A stretch of DNA of 64,000 nucleotides from Nocardioides lianchengensis (GCF_900101465.1 NZ_FMZM01000005.1:101384-165383), one strand, 5' to 3'. Positions 9,048 to 17,668 are shown, numbered from the stretch's first letter. A program made the numbers and translations. Notes: generated by a model not told the origin, from the sequence alone.

Positions 9048-9483
9048 ACGTGCTGTTCGGATCCGGCCGGTAGTCCCCGAACGGCTCGCAGACCGTGAAC
9101 CCGTGCCGTGCGTAGAGCGCCCGTGCCGGGGCGAAGAAGTCCTGCGAGCCGGTCTCGAGACTGATCCTGGCGAACTCCGCCGCCCGGGCCTGGTCCAGCA
9201 CGAAGGCCAGCACGGCGGCCGCGATGCCCTGGCGGGTGCGGTGCGGCGCGGTGCGCATGGACTTCAGCTCGGCGTGGTCGTCGGTCAACCGCTTCAGCGC
9301 CGCGCAGCCGACCAGCTCGCCCTCGTCGTACGCCGACCAGAACCGCATGCCGGGCGCCTGCAGTCCCGCGAGGTCGAGCGCGTGCACGCTGCACGCGGGG
9401 GAGGTGGCCCGCATCTGGTCGAGGTGGGCCTGGAGGAAGGCGACGATCTCCGGGGAGGTCAGCGGGTCGGGCGTGATCTGCAC
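9028..9483 (-). CDS. GNAT family N-acetyltransferase
   Basis: The 151-residue product has a GNAT fold with the acetyl-CoA-binding motif A region ELKSMRTAPHRTRQGIAAAVLAFVLDQAR and the C-terminal FFAPARALYARHGFTVCEPFGDY strand typical of this family. Substrate unknown; close relatives are often annotated as ribosomal-protein or small-molecule acetyltransferases. GTG 9483 gives the full fold, with GGGAG about 10 nt upstream. It is convergent with and overlaps coaE by 20 bp and is divergent from the small gene at 9535. Confidence 0.88.
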   Translation of the reverse strand: MQITPDPLTSPEIVAFLQAHLDQMRATSPACSVHALDLAGLQAPGMRFWSAYDEGELVGCAALKRLTDDHAELKSMRTAPHRTRQGIAAAVLAFVLDQARAAEFARISLETGSQDFFAPARALYARHGFTVCEPFGDYRPDPNSTFMTRLL

Positions 9484-9534
9484 GCGGCCATTCTCCCGAC
9501 TAGGGTGGCTGCTCCGACGACGAGGGGTACGACG

Positions 9535-9840
9535 ATGGTGGCGAGCCGATCCGCTCGGGAGCGGAAGGCGGCGGTCGAGGCCGGGCCGCTGGCGAAGGTC
9601 AAGATCGACCTCGGTGGGGAGCAGCAGTTCCTCTACAAGATCAGCTGCACCACCTGCACCACGAAGGGCGACAAGCCCTGGTCGACGCACCGGCAGGGCG
9701 ACGACGGGTTCATGGCGGCCATGGACCGCTGGACCTTCCACCTGGTCGAGAAGCACCCCGGCGCCGAGGCGCCCTGCCTGACCTACCTGGAGGCCGCGCA
9801 GCAGCGGCTGCACGAGCGTCGCGAGGGCGCCGGTGACTGA
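9535..9840 (+). CDS. Conserved hypothetical protein with CxxC motif (101 aa)
   Basis: Family not recognised. The protein has a basic N-terminus, a central SCTTCTTKGDKPW segment with a CxxC pair, and an Ala/Glu/Arg-rich C-terminus; no membrane segment. ATG 9535 follows GAGGGG at about 8 nt, and TAGGGT (9501-9506) is a plausible -10 giving a leader of about 20 nt. Its last 8 bp overlap the next gene, so the two are probably cotranscribed. Confidence 0.65.
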   Translation: MVASRSARERKAAVEAGPLAKVKIDLGGEQQFLYKISCTTCTTKGDKPWSTHRQGDDGFMAAMDRWTFHLVEKHPGAEAPCLTYLEAAQQRLHERREGAGD

Positions 9841-10336
9841 CCTCCGCGGCCTGGCTGTCGGAAGCGTGGTCGCGCAGCGAGGCGTCCTGCCGGAGGCGGT
9901 CGAGGTCGTCCGCGAGCGTCAGCACGGAGACATGGCGGCCGTCGCCTACCTCGCGCGTCGCCGTAGCGACGGTTCGTCGTTCCGCGGCTTCGCGGGACTG
10001 CGGCGCCGGGAGGACGGGATCTGGCGTTCGTCCGGCGGGTGGTCGTCCGGAGCACCCGACGGCGTCGGACCGGAGGCGCTCTGGGCGGCCTGGGGCGGGT
10101 GGGGGTCGGGTCAGCGCGGCACCCCCGACGTCGGGGTGCGTGGCGGCTGGGTCGCCGATCCGACGGCGGCCCTGGTGCGCCTCACCGATCCTTCCGGTCG
10201 GGTCGTGGAGGACCGGGTCGAGGCGGGGGTCGCCATCCTCATCTGGGATCAGGGTCTGGCCACGCGTGAGGCGGTCGTCGAGCTCGTCGACGCCGATGGC
10301 GCGGTGTTGCGCCGGGCGCTGCTCGAGCGGTCCTGA
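9833..10336 (+). CDS. Hypothetical protein (167 aa)
   Basis: Not recognised. GTG 9833 overlaps the end of the upstream gene by 8 bp. The sequence is soluble-looking, with a Trp/Gly-rich middle (GIWRSSGGWSSG, LWAAWGGWGSGQRG) and a C-terminal half that looks like a beta-rich carboxy-terminal domain (VRLTDPSGRVVEDRVEAGVAILIWDQG). No signal peptide or transmembrane helix. A terminator hairpin follows at 10342. Confidence 0.6.
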   Translation: MTDLRGLAVGSVVAQRGVLPEAVEVVRERQHGDMAAVAYLARRRSDGSSFRGFAGLRRREDGIWRSSGGWSSGAPDGVGPEALWAAWGGWGSGQRGTPDVGVRGGWVADPTAALVRLTDPSGRVVEDRVEAGVAILIWDQGLATREAVVELVDADGAVLRRALLERS

Positions 10337-10341
10337 GACGC

Positions 10342-10375
10342 ACGGACACCCCCGCCGGTGGGCGGGGGCGTCCGT
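10342..10375. terminator. Bidirectional terminator hairpin
   Basis: A 15-bp stem with one mismatch (10342-10356 with 10361-10375) lies between the plus-strand hypothetical gene ending at 10336 and the minus-strand sigma gene ending at 10400, and can serve both. Confidence 0.75.
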
Positions 10376-10399
10376 CAGGTGCCGAGGATCTGGGACCGG

Positions 10400-11356
10400 T
10401 CAGGCCGCGAGGTCCGGGTCGGCGATGCGGCGCAGCTTCTGCAGCGCCTCCCGCTCGAGCTGGCGCACCCGCTCGGCGGAGATGCCGTGCTTGGCGCCGA
10501 TGTCGGCGAGCTTGTGCTGACGACCGTCGACCAGGCCGTAGCGCGACCGGATGATGTCGGCCGCGCGGTCGTCGAGGTGGCCGACCAGGCTGTTCAGACG
10601 GTCGCGGGCCTCCACGTCGAGGAACGACAGGTCGGGACCCGGCGAGGTCTCCTGGGCCATCAGGTCACCGAGGCTGGTGTCGCCGTCCTCGTCGACGGGG
10701 GAGTCGAGGCTGACGTGCTCACGGCCCCAGGCCATCAGGTCGAGGACCCGGTCGACGTCCATGCCGAGCTCGGTGGCGATCTCGTGCGGCTCCGGGTCGC
10801 GGCCCAACTGGCGCTCGAGGGTACGACGGGCGCCGCCGACCTGATTGAGCTCCTCGACGACGTGCACGGGCAGCCGGACCACGCGGGCCTGCTGCGCGAT
10901 GCCGCGGGTGATCGCCTGGCGGACCCACCAGGTGGCGTAGGTCGAGAACTTGTAGCCCTTGGTGTAGTCGAACTTCTCGACCGCCCGGATCAGGCCGGTG
11001 TTGCCCTCCTGGATCAGGTCGAGCATCGGCATCTGCGCGCGGCCGTACTTGCGAGCGATGGAGACGACGAGGCGGAGGTTGGCGGTGATGAAGGTGTCGA
11101 TCGCCTTCTGGCCCTCCTCGGCGAGCCACTCGAGCTCCTCCTGGGTGGCCGTCATCGGGGCGCCGCCCTTGCGGCGACCGACCCGACCCTCGGCGAGGAG
11201 GTGCTCGGCCATCAGGCCGGCCTCGATCGTCTTGGAGAGCTCGACCTCGGAGGCCGCGTCGAGAAGCGCGTTGCGGGCGATCTCGTCGAGGTACAGGCCG
11301 ACGCTGTCGCGACCCTCGATCTCGCGTCCCCCCGCAGGTGCGGTTCGTGTTGCCAT
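10400..11356 (-). CDS. sigB: Group 2 RNA polymerase sigma factor, SigB/HrdB-like
   Basis: This 318-residue sigma-70 protein has regions 1.2 to 4.2: DSVGLYLDEIARNALL (1.2), [30 protein letters not shown] and [23 protein letters not shown] (2), a region 3 core, and the region 4.2 HTH GISAERVRQLEREALQKLR. It lacks the long N-terminal extension of the primary factor encoded at 29290, so it is a non-essential group 2 factor of the mycobacterial SigB type, usually for stress or stationary phase. AGGAGG precedes ATG 11356. A near-perfect SigR/SigE-type ECF promoter lies at 11408-11436, implying oxidative or envelope stress input. Confidence 0.93.
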   Translation of the reverse strand: MATRTAPAGGREIEGRDSVGLYLDEIARNALLDAASEVELSKTIEAGLMAEHLLAEGRVGRRKGGAPMTATQEELEWLAEEGQKAIDTFITANLRLVVSIARKYGRAQMPMLDLIQEGNTGLIRAVEKFDYTKGYKFSTYATWWVRQAITRGIAQQARVVRLPVHVVEELNQVGGARRTLERQLGRDPEPHEIATELGMDVDRVLDLMAWGREHVSLDSPVDEDGDTSLGDLMAQETSPGPDLSFLDVEARDRLNSLVGHLDDRAADIIRSRYGLVDGRQHKLADIGAKHGISAERVRQLEREALQKLRRIADPDLAA

Positions 11357-11407
11357 GGGGCCCTCCTAGCTTCTGTGACCCCGGCTGTTTGCCGGCCCAC
11401 ATCGTCG

Positions 11408-11436
11408 TCAACGCCCCAGGTGACCAGAGGATTCCC
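11408..11436 (-). promoter_or_regulatory. SigR/SigE-type ECF promoter of sigB
   Basis: On the minus strand, GGGAAT (11436-11431), 17 bp, then CGTTGA (11413-11408), i.e. GGGAAT-N18-GTTG, the consensus of Streptomyces SigR and mycobacterial SigH/SigE promoters. The expected start near 11400 gives a leader of about 45 nt. Confidence 0.8.
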
Positions 11437-11548
11437 TGGCCAAACCCGACGGGGCCTACACCTGAGACGACGTGCGGGAAGGCCTACGAGTTGCCGGGAT
11501 TCCCAACTCTCAGGGACTTCTCAGGGCCCCACCCCGAGGAGGCGGCGC

Positions 11549-13684
11549 TCAGCGGTCGACCAGGCCCATCCGGTCCAGGATCCAGGCGAGCGTGAAGGAG
11601 CGGTCGTGCCAGGACTTGTAGCGACCCGAGACGCCGCCGTGGCCGGCCGACATCTCGGTGCGCAGCAGCACGTCGGGGTTGCCGGTCACCGCCCGCAGGC
11701 GGGCCACCCACTTGGCCGGCTCGACGTACAGGACCCGGGTGTCGTTGAGGGAGGTCTCGGCCAGGATCGGCGGGTAGGCGCGCTCCGCGACGTTGTCGTA
11801 CGGCGCGTAGCCGGCCATGTAGTCGTAGACCTCGGGATCGGCCTCCGGGTTGCCCCACTCGTCGTACTCGGTGACGGTGAGCGGCAGCGTCGCGTCGAGC
11901 ATCGTGGTGAGGGCGTCGACGAACGGCACCTCGGCGACGAAGCCACCGAACAGCTCGGGCGCCTGGTTGGCCACCGCGCCGATCAGCAGCCCGCCGGCAC
12001 TGCCTCCCTCGGCGACGAGGGTCTCGGGCGTCGACCAGCCGGTGTCGACCAGGTGCTGCGCGCAGGCGATGAAGTCGCCGAACGTGTGCTGCTTCGAGAA
12101 CAGCTTGCCGTCGTCGTACCAGCGGCGGCCCAGCTCGCCGCCGCCGCGGACGTGGGCGATCGCGAAGGCCGCGCCGCGGTCGAGCAGGGAGAGGCGGGCC
12201 ACGGAGAAGTAGGGGTCGGTGGAGATCTCGTAGGCGCCGTACGCGTAGAGCATGGTGGGGACGGGCTGGGTGCCGCCTCCGACCCCTTCGCGAGCCCCGC
12301 GGCGCACGACGACGGAGATCGGGACCTGCTCGCCGTCCTCGGCGGTGGCCCAGAGTCGGTGCTCCTCGTAGTCGGCGGGGTCGTAGCCGCCCAGCACGGG
12401 CGCGCGGCGAAGCAGGGTGAGCTCGCGGGTGCGGACGTCGTAGTCGTAGACCGACGAGGGCACCGCCATCGTCGTGTAGCCCAGCCGCACGGTCGGCTGG
12501 TCGAAGACCGGGTTGCCGCCGGCGCCGACGGTGTAGACCTCGTGGTCGAACTCGACGAGGTAGTCATCGCCCGCGCCGTCGGGACCCAGCTCGACGATGC
12601 GCAGCTGGGTGAGGCCGTCGCTGCGCTGGTGGATCACCAGGTGGCCGGCGTAGGCGTCCACGCCCTCGAGGCGTACGGCGGGGTCGTGGGCGACCAGCGC
12701 CCGCCAGTTCTCCGGCGCGGTCGGGGCGACCGGCGCGACCCCGATCTCGAAGTCGGGCCCGGTGGCGTTGTGGTGGACCAGGAAGACGTCCTCGCCGCCG
12801 AGGACGGCGTGCTCGAGGCTGTACTCGAGGTCCTCGCGCCGCTCGCTGAACAGCACCCACTGCGCGTCCGGGTCGGCGGTGTCGAGGTAGCGGTACTCGG
12901 AGGTCGTCTTCGAGCCGGTGGCGGTGATCAGGAACCGGTTGCTGCGGCTGCGGCCGATGCCGGTCCAGAACCGGCCGTCGGGCTCGTGCAGGACCAGCTC
13001 GTCGTCGGCCTGCGGTGTGCCGAGGCGGTGCCGCCACACCTTGTCGGGCCGCCAGGAGTCGTCGATCGTGGAGTAGTAGCAGTCGAGCCCGTTCGGGTGC
13101 CACACGACGCCGCCCATCACCCCGGTCAGCTCGTCGTCGCGCAGGGCGCCGGTGGCGACCTCCTGGAAGCGCACCGTGTAGCGCTCGTCGCCGACCGTGT
13201 CGACGGCGTAGGCGAGCAGGGTGTCGTCGAGGGTCATGGCCGAGCCGCCGAGCGAGAAGAACTCGTGACCCTCGGCCAGCTCGTTCAGGTCGAGCAGGAC
13301 CTGCTCGCCGGGGAGGGCGGGCTCGTCGGGCTTCGCCTCGGCGGCGGGCTGCGGGGGCGTCCAGTCGTCGGGGCCGCTGATCGGCACGCGGCAGCTGGCG
13401 CCGTACTCCTTGCCCTCGAAGGAGCGCGAGTAGTACCAGTGGCCCCGGTTGCGGGTCGGCACCGACAGGTCGGTCTCGCGGGTGCGGGCCTTGATCTCGT
13501 CGAAGATCGACTGCCGCAGGTCGGCCAGGTGGGCCGTCCGGTGCTCGGTGTAGGCGTTCTCGGCCTCGAGGTGCGCCGTGACCTCCGGCGCGTCCTTGTC
13601 GCGCAGCCACTCGTAGTCGTCGACGCGGGTGTGGCCGTGGATCTCGCGGGTGGTGGGGCGCTTCTCGGCGACGGGCGGTTGCAT
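11549..13684 (-). CDS. ptrB: Oligopeptidase B-type S9 serine peptidase
   Basis: A cytoplasmic S9A peptidase that cleaves short peptides after basic residues. The 711-residue protein has a seven-bladed propeller N-terminal domain (about 70-420) and an alpha/beta-hydrolase C-terminal domain. Catalytic residues are visible: Ser562 in EGGSAGG, Asp648 in SLNDTRV and His682 in SAGHGGVSGR, with spacings matching oligopeptidase B. The specificity segment upstream reads FAIAHVRGGGELGRRWYDDGK, as in this family. TAGGTT ends 6 nt before ATG 13684, so the mRNA is probably leaderless. A REP-like element lies just upstream. Confidence 0.93.
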   Translation of the reverse strand: MQPPVAEKRPTTREIHGHTRVDDYEWLRDKDAPEVTAHLEAENAYTEHRTAHLADLRQSIFDEIKARTRETDLSVPTRNRGHWYYSRSFEGKEYGASCRVPISGPDDWTPPQPAAEAKPDEPALPGEQVLLDLNELAEGHEFFSLGGSAMTLDDTLLAYAVDTVGDERYTVRFQEVATGALRDDELTGVMGGVVWHPNGLDCYYSTIDDSWRPDKVWRHRLGTPQADDELVLHEPDGRFWTGIGRSRSNRFLITATGSKTTSEYRYLDTADPDAQWVLFSERREDLEYSLEHAVLGGEDVFLVHHNATGPDFEIGVAPVAPTAPENWRALVAHDPAVRLEGVDAYAGHLVIHQRSDGLTQLRIVELGPDGAGDDYLVEFDHEVYTVGAGGNPVFDQPTVRLGYTTMAVPSSVYDYDVRTRELTLLRRAPVLGGYDPADYEEHRLWATAEDGEQVPISVVVRRGAREGVGGGTQPVPTMLYAYGAYEISTDPYFSVARLSLLDRGAAFAIAHVRGGGELGRRWYDDGKLFSKQHTFGDFIACAQHLVDTGWSTPETLVAEGGSAGGLLIGAVANQAPELFGGFVAEVPFVDALTTMLDATLPLTVTEYDEWGNPEADPEVYDYMAGYAPYDNVAERAYPPILAETSLNDTRVLYVEPAKWVARLRAVTGNPDVLLRTEMSAGHGGVSGRYKSWHDRSFTLAWILDRMGLVDR

Positions 13685-13690
13685 GCCCCG

Positions 13691-13696
13691 AACCTA
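13691..13696 (-). promoter_or_regulatory. Leaderless -10 box (TAGGTT) for ptrB
   Basis: On the minus strand TAGGTT is followed by 6 nt and ATG 13684; no Shine-Dalgarno sequence is present. Confidence 0.55.
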
Positions 13697-13722
13697 TCCG
13701 GGCGCCGTTGGCCCCTCCACGC

Positions 13723-13846
13723 TGGTTGAGGTGCGAGCGGAGCGAGCCTCGAAACCCGGTGGGTCGGGAGTCGGCCGTGATCGAGACTGTCGGTCGGCAC
13801 GACGGGTTTCGAGGCTCAGGACTTCGTCCCTCGCACCTCGACCAGC
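13723..13846. repeat. REP-like inverted repeat, copy A
   Basis: Outer arms TGGTTGAGGTGC (13723) and GCACCTCGACCAGC (to 13846) are inverted, as are inner arms GAGCCTCGAAACCC (13744-13757) and GGGTTTCGAGGCTC (13804-13817). The same architecture recurs at 42336-42470. It lies between ptrB and the XRE gene. Confidence 0.85.
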
Positions 13847-13862
13847 CTCGAGTCCGGTGGCC

Positions 13863-14510
13863 CTACCTCGTGGTGCTGTCCGGGAAGGCGATGACGGACA
13901 GGAACCGGATGGGGAGCTCGATCAGGGCGGTCGGACCGTGGGCGCCCTCGCCGTCGAACTGGAGGGAGTCGCCGGGCTCGAGGCGATAGACGGTGCGGCT
14001 GTGGCCGTAGTCCATGACGCCCTCGAGGAGATGGATGAACTCGGTGCCGGGGTGCTGGAAGAGGGGATAGGTGTCACTCGTCGCGGTCAGCGTGACCATC
14101 AGCGACTCCAGCCGCTTGTGCTGGCCGCGCAGCGCGCCGAGCAGCTCGTAGTCGTGGCCGGCCTGGGTGCCCTCGCGGGCGATCCGCGGCCCCTGGCCGG
14201 CCGGGGTGTGCACGGCCTCGCGCTCGCCGTCGGCGTCGCGGAAGAGCGAGGTGACGGGCACGTCGAGACCGAGGCCGAGCCGGGTCAGGGTGGCCAGGCT
14301 GCAGGAGGTCTGCGAGTTCTCGATCTTGGACAGCATCGCCTTCGAGATGCCGATCCGGTCCGCGGCGTCGGCCACCGACAGGCCGGCCTGGAGGCGCAGG
14401 GCCCGCACGTTGCGCGCGATCGTGTCCTCCAGGCTGCTCTCCGGGGGTGGCTGCGAGGGATCGCGACGGCGGGCGGTGCCGGTGGTGTTGCGGATCAGGC
14501 GGCGGCTCAC
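13863..14510 (-). CDS. XRE family regulator with C-terminal cupin sensor domain
   Basis: The 215-residue protein has an N-terminal XRE HTH (about 28-85: NVRALRLQAGLSVADAADRIGISKAMLSKIENSQTS) and a C-terminal cupin (about 130-210: FQHPGTEFIHLLEGVMDYGH, EPGDSLQFDGEGAHGP). XRE-cupin proteins commonly repress amine, polyamine or amino-acid catabolic genes and sense the substrate through the cupin. GTG 14510 overlaps the stop of the upstream flavoenzyme (GTGA), so the two are translationally coupled. It is the last gene of the amt/glutamine-synthetase-like run and is its likely local regulator (inferred). Confidence 0.9.
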   Translation of the reverse strand: MSRRLIRNTTGTARRRDPSQPPPESSLEDTIARNVRALRLQAGLSVADAADRIGISKAMLSKIENSQTSCSLATLTRLGLGLDVPVTSLFRDADGEREAVHTPAGQGPRIAREGTQAGHDYELLGALRGQHKRLESLMVTLTATSDTYPLFQHPGTEFIHLLEGVMDYGHSRTVYRLEPGDSLQFDGEGAHGPTALIELPIRFLSVIAFPDSTTR

Positions 14511-15661
14511 TGGCCCGCCCCGACGCCGGTCGTCCGGCCGGCGCCCCGGAAGGCGAACCGGGGCTCGGGCGCGGCGCCGTCGACCAGGTCGGCCAGCAGC
14601 ACGCCGAGCAGCGGCGCGAACTTCGCCCCGTGTCCCGAGCAGGGCGAGGCGATCACGACCGGTCCGACCCGGTCGAGCACGAAGTCGCCGTCGCCGGTCA
14701 TGGTGAACAGGCAGCTCGCCTCCTCGGTGGGGTCCGGGTCGAGGCCGGGCAGGTGCTGCTCGACGTACGTCCGGACGACGCGGCGCGCCCGGTCGTCGAT
14801 CACCCCGTCGCGGGTGGAGGCGGTGGTGGCGGACTCGCTGTCGAACTGCCCGATCTTGTACGACGGCGCGGGCCCGCCGTCCCGCGGGCCGGAACCGAGC
14901 ATGTAGAGCTCGACCCGCCCCTTGTCGACCAGCGTCGGCCAGGCCGCGGACGGGTCCCGGTGCGCGAAGTGGAAGAGCTCCTGCTGCTTGACCCACAGCG
15001 GCGGCAGCGTCGGGGCGACCGCGAGCCCCCCGAGCAGCTCCGGCAGCCAGGCGCCCGCCGCGACCACGACGGCGTCGGCGTGGGCCGACCAGCCCTCGGT
15101 GTGCACGACCACCCCGCCGGCCGCCGGCTCCAGCCGGGTCAGCGCGGTCAGCGCGGTCCGCTCGTGCAGGTCGGCCCCGGCGGCCACGGCCAGGTCGACG
15201 CAGGCGCGGACGGTCGCGTCGGCGTCGAGATGGCCGGCGTCGGGGTGGAACGCGGACTCGCCGGCCAGCTCGATGCCGGGCCAGCGCTCGGTGACCTCGG
15301 CCGCGCTCAGCAGCTCGACCGGCAGGCCGGTGGCGGTGAGCAGCTCGAGCACGCCACGGGCCCGCTCGGTGCCGGTGTCGAGGCCGCCGGTGACGGTGCG
15401 CAGCGGGACGCCGGCGTCCGCCTCCAGGCGGTCCCACTCGTCGGCGGCCTGGCCGGTGAGTCCGACGTAGAAGGGGTCGAGGTAGGCCCGGCGGTAGATC
15501 CGCGACGACCCGTGCGAGCTCCCGTGGACGTGGCCGACCGCGTGCTGCTCCAGCAGCAGCACCGACCGACCGCGCGCGGTCAGCTCGCGCGCGGCCGCTG
15601 CGCCGGCGAGGCCGGCCCCGACCACGCAGACGTCGTACCGACGGGAGGGCTCAGAACCCAC
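14507..15661 (-). CDS. FAD-dependent amine oxidase, monomeric sarcosine oxidase/N-methyltryptophan oxidase family
   Basis: The 384-residue flavoenzyme has the dinucleotide fold VVGAGLAGAAAARELTARG (residues about 13-31), a GSSHGSSRIYRRAY segment as in SoxA/SolA, and CSGHGAKFAPLLG near the C-terminus. Cys in EEASCLFTMTGDGDF is placed like the Cys that covalently holds FAD in monomeric sarcosine oxidase. This family oxidatively demethylates N-methyl amino acids, giving the free amine, formaldehyde and H2O2; the exact substrate is unknown. It starts (GTG 15661) 11 bp inside the FMN-protein gene and ends overlapping the XRE gene, so it belongs to the same operon as the N-methylglutamate-synthase-like proteins upstream. 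An N-methylated amino acid is the natural guess. Confidence 0.9.
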   Translation of the reverse strand: MGSEPSRRYDVCVVGAGLAGAAAARELTARGRSVLLLEQHAVGHVHGSSHGSSRIYRRAYLDPFYVGLTGQAADEWDRLEADAGVPLRTVTGGLDTGTERARGVLELLTATGLPVELLSAAEVTERWPGIELAGESAFHPDAGHLDADATVRACVDLAVAAGADLHERTALTALTRLEPAAGGVVVHTEGWSAHADAVVVAAGAWLPELLGGLAVAPTLPPLWVKQQELFHFAHRDPSAAWPTLVDKGRVELYMLGSGPRDGGPAPSYKIGQFDSESATTASTRDGVIDDRARRVVRTYVEQHLPGLDPDPTEEASCLFTMTGDGDFVLDRVGPVVIASPCSGHGAKFAPLLGVLLADLVDGAAPEPRFAFRGAGRTTGVGAGQ

Positions 15662-16985
15662 TCGTCGTCCCCGGGATCCAGGAGGTGCCGGCGAGCGGCA
15701 CCCGGGCCATCGCGGCGGCCTCGAGGGTGATCGCCACCAGATCCTCCGGCTCGAGGTGGGTGACGTGCGCCTTGCCGCACGCCCGGGCGATGGTCTGGGC
15801 CTCCATGGTGAGCACCCTGAGGTAGTTGGCCAGCCGGCGTCCAGCCAGCACCGGGTCGAGGCGGGCCGCGAGCTCCGGGTCCTGGGTGGTGATGCCGGCC
15901 GGGTCGCGGCCGTCCTGGTAGTCGTCGTAGAAGCCGGCGGCCGAGCCCAGGGCCTCGTACTCCGCGGCGTACCTGGGGTCGTTGTCGCCGATCGCGACCA
16001 AGGCCGCCGTGCCGATCGCGACCGCGTCCGCGCCGAGGGCCAGCGCCTTGGCGACGTCGGCGCCGGTGCGGATGCCGCCGGAGACGACCAACTGCACGCC
16101 GTCCGGCCTGCGGTGCACGCCGAGCTCCTGCAGGGCCTGCACGGCCTGGGGGAGGGCGGCCAGGGTGGGGATGCCGACGTGCTCGATGAACACGTCCTGG
16201 GTGGCGGCGGTGCCGCCCTGCATCCCGTCCACCACCACCACGTCGGCGCCGGCGTGCACGGCCAGCTTCACGTCGTAGTAGGTGCGGGTGGCGCCGACCT
16301 TGACGTAGACCGGCTTCTGCCAGTCGGTGATCTCGCGCAGCTCGGCGATCTTGATGGTCAGGTCGTCCGGCCCCGTCCAGTCGGGGTGCCGGCAGGCGCT
16401 GCGCTGGTCGATGCCCTCGGGCAGGGTGCGCATCGCCGCCACCCGCGGGCTGATCTTCTGGCCGAGCAGCATCCCGCCGCCGCCGGGCTTGGCCCCCTGG
16501 CCGAGGACCACCTCGATCGCGTCGGCCTTGCGCAGGTCGTCGGGGTTCATGCCGTACCGCGACGGCAGGTACTGGTAGACGAGGTGCCTGCTCTGGCCGC
16601 GCTCCTCCGGGGTCATGCCGCCGTCGCCGGTGGTGGTCGACGTGCCGACCTCGGAGGCGCCGCGGCCGAGCGCCTCCTTGGCCTGGGCGGACAGCGCGCC
16701 GAAGCTCATCCCGGCGATGGTGACCGGGATGTCGAGGTGCAGCGGCTGCTCGGCGTACCGGCTGCCGAGGACGACGTCGGTCCCGCACGACTCGCGGTAG
16801 CCCTCCAGCGGGTAGCGGCTCATCGACGCCCCCAGGAAGAGCAGGTCGTCGAAGTGCGGGAGGGCGCGCTTGGCGCCCCAGCCGCGGATGTCGTAGACGC
16901 CGGTCGACGCCGCGCGCTGGATGGCGTGGATGGTGGCCCGGTCGAAAGTGGCGGACTCACGGAGGCCGTGGCTGGCGTGGTTCAT
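15651..16985 (-). CDS. FMN-binding glutamate synthase family protein (GlxD/MgsC-like)
   Basis: The 444-residue protein is the FMN/TIM-barrel (GltB central) domain as a stand-alone subunit. Typical segments are MSFGALSAQAKEALGRGA, GEGG-like TSTTTGDGGM, GQGAKPGGGGMLLGQKI, the barrel strand VVVDGMQGGTAATQDVF and VVSGGIRTGADVAKALALGADAVAIGTAAL. The cysteine cluster of canonical GltB is not evident. In the N-methylglutamate pathway this is subunit C of a three-part synthase with an amidotransferase and a GXGXG subunit; both are encoded immediately upstream here. AGGA precedes ATG 16985, 11 bp after the GXGXG gene. Confidence 0.9.
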   Translation of the reverse strand: MNHASHGLRESATFDRATIHAIQRAASTGVYDIRGWGAKRALPHFDDLLFLGASMSRYPLEGYRESCGTDVVLGSRYAEQPLHLDIPVTIAGMSFGALSAQAKEALGRGASEVGTSTTTGDGGMTPEERGQSRHLVYQYLPSRYGMNPDDLRKADAIEVVLGQGAKPGGGGMLLGQKISPRVAAMRTLPEGIDQRSACRHPDWTGPDDLTIKIAELREITDWQKPVYVKVGATRTYYDVKLAVHAGADVVVVDGMQGGTAATQDVFIEHVGIPTLAALPQAVQALQELGVHRRPDGVQLVVSGGIRTGADVAKALALGADAVAIGTAALVAIGDNDPRYAAEYEALGSAAGFYDDYQDGRDPAGITTQDPELAARLDPVLAGRRLANYLRVLTMEAQTIARACGKAHVTHLEPEDLVAITLEAAAMARVPLAGTSWIPGTTSGF

Positions 16986-16996
16986 CGGTGGTCCTG

Positions 16997-17668
16997 TCAG
17001 TACGCGTTGTCGCTGTGGAAGTGGTAGAGCCCGCGGGCCGAGCCGTAGCGGGTGTACGACGCGGGGTCGTCGTCGTACCCGGCGCGGGCGAGGAGGTCGC
17101 CGAGCTCGGCGAGGTGCTCTGGACGCATCTCCTTCTCGACGCAGTCGGCGCCGAGGGAGGCGACGCGACCGCGGACGTAGAGCCGGGCCTCGTAGATCGA
17201 GTCGCCGAGCGCCTCCCCGGCGTCCCCTCGTACGACGAGCCGCCCGGCCTGGGCCATGAACGCGCTCATGTGGCCGACGCTGCCGCCCACCACGATGTCC
17301 ACGCCCTTCATCGAGATGCCGCACCGCGCGGCCGCGTCGCCCTCGACGACCAGCAGCCCGCCGTGCGCCGTGGCGCCCGCGGACTGCGAAGCGTTGCCGC
17401 GGACCCGGACCGAGCCGCTCATCATGTTCTCCCCGACGCCCACGCCGGCGGTGCCGTCGACGACCACGTCGGCGAGCTGGTTCATCCCGGCGGCGTAGTA
17501 GCCGCAGTGACCCGCGATCGTCACCTGCAGGGGAGTGGTCAGCCCGGCCGCGACGCTGTGCGCGCCACGGGGGTTGGTCACCGCGACCTCGCCGGCCGTC
17601 ATCTCGTGCAGGGCGCGGTTGACCTCGCGCAGCGACAGGGTGCCGAGGTCGAGCTGGGTGCTGCTCAT
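16997..17668 (-). CDS. GXGXG-domain protein (GlxC/MgsB-like glutamate synthase subunit)
   Basis: Residues about 40-190 form the right-handed beta-helix of the GltB C-terminal (GXGXG) domain: GHCGYYAAGMNQLADVVVDGTAGVGVGENMMSG, GNASQSAGATAHGG, GISMKGVDIVVGGSVGHMSAFMAQAG. In glutamate synthase this domain is structural and lines the route between active sites. I chose ATG 17668 because its ATGA overlaps the amidotransferase stop, implying coupling (223 aa); ATG 17677 would add three residues. It sits in the conserved order amidotransferase, GXGXG, FMN protein. Confidence 0.9.
   Translation of the reverse strand: MSSTQLDLGTLSLREVNRALHEMTAGEVAVTNPRGAHSVAAGLTTPLQVTIAGHCGYYAAGMNQLADVVVDGTAGVGVGENMMSGSVRVRGNASQSAGATAHGGLLVVEGDAAARCGISMKGVDIVVGGSVGHMSAFMAQAGRLVVRGDAGEALGDSIYEARLYVRGRVASLGADCVEKEMRPEHLAELGDLLARAGYDDDPASYTRYGSARGLYHFHSDNAY

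Noticed and set aside
10358..13729. Plus-strand frame of about 1120 codons across sigB and ptrB
   Set aside because: Composition is Val/Asp/Gly-rich without family motifs, and it runs antisense to two well-recognised genes.
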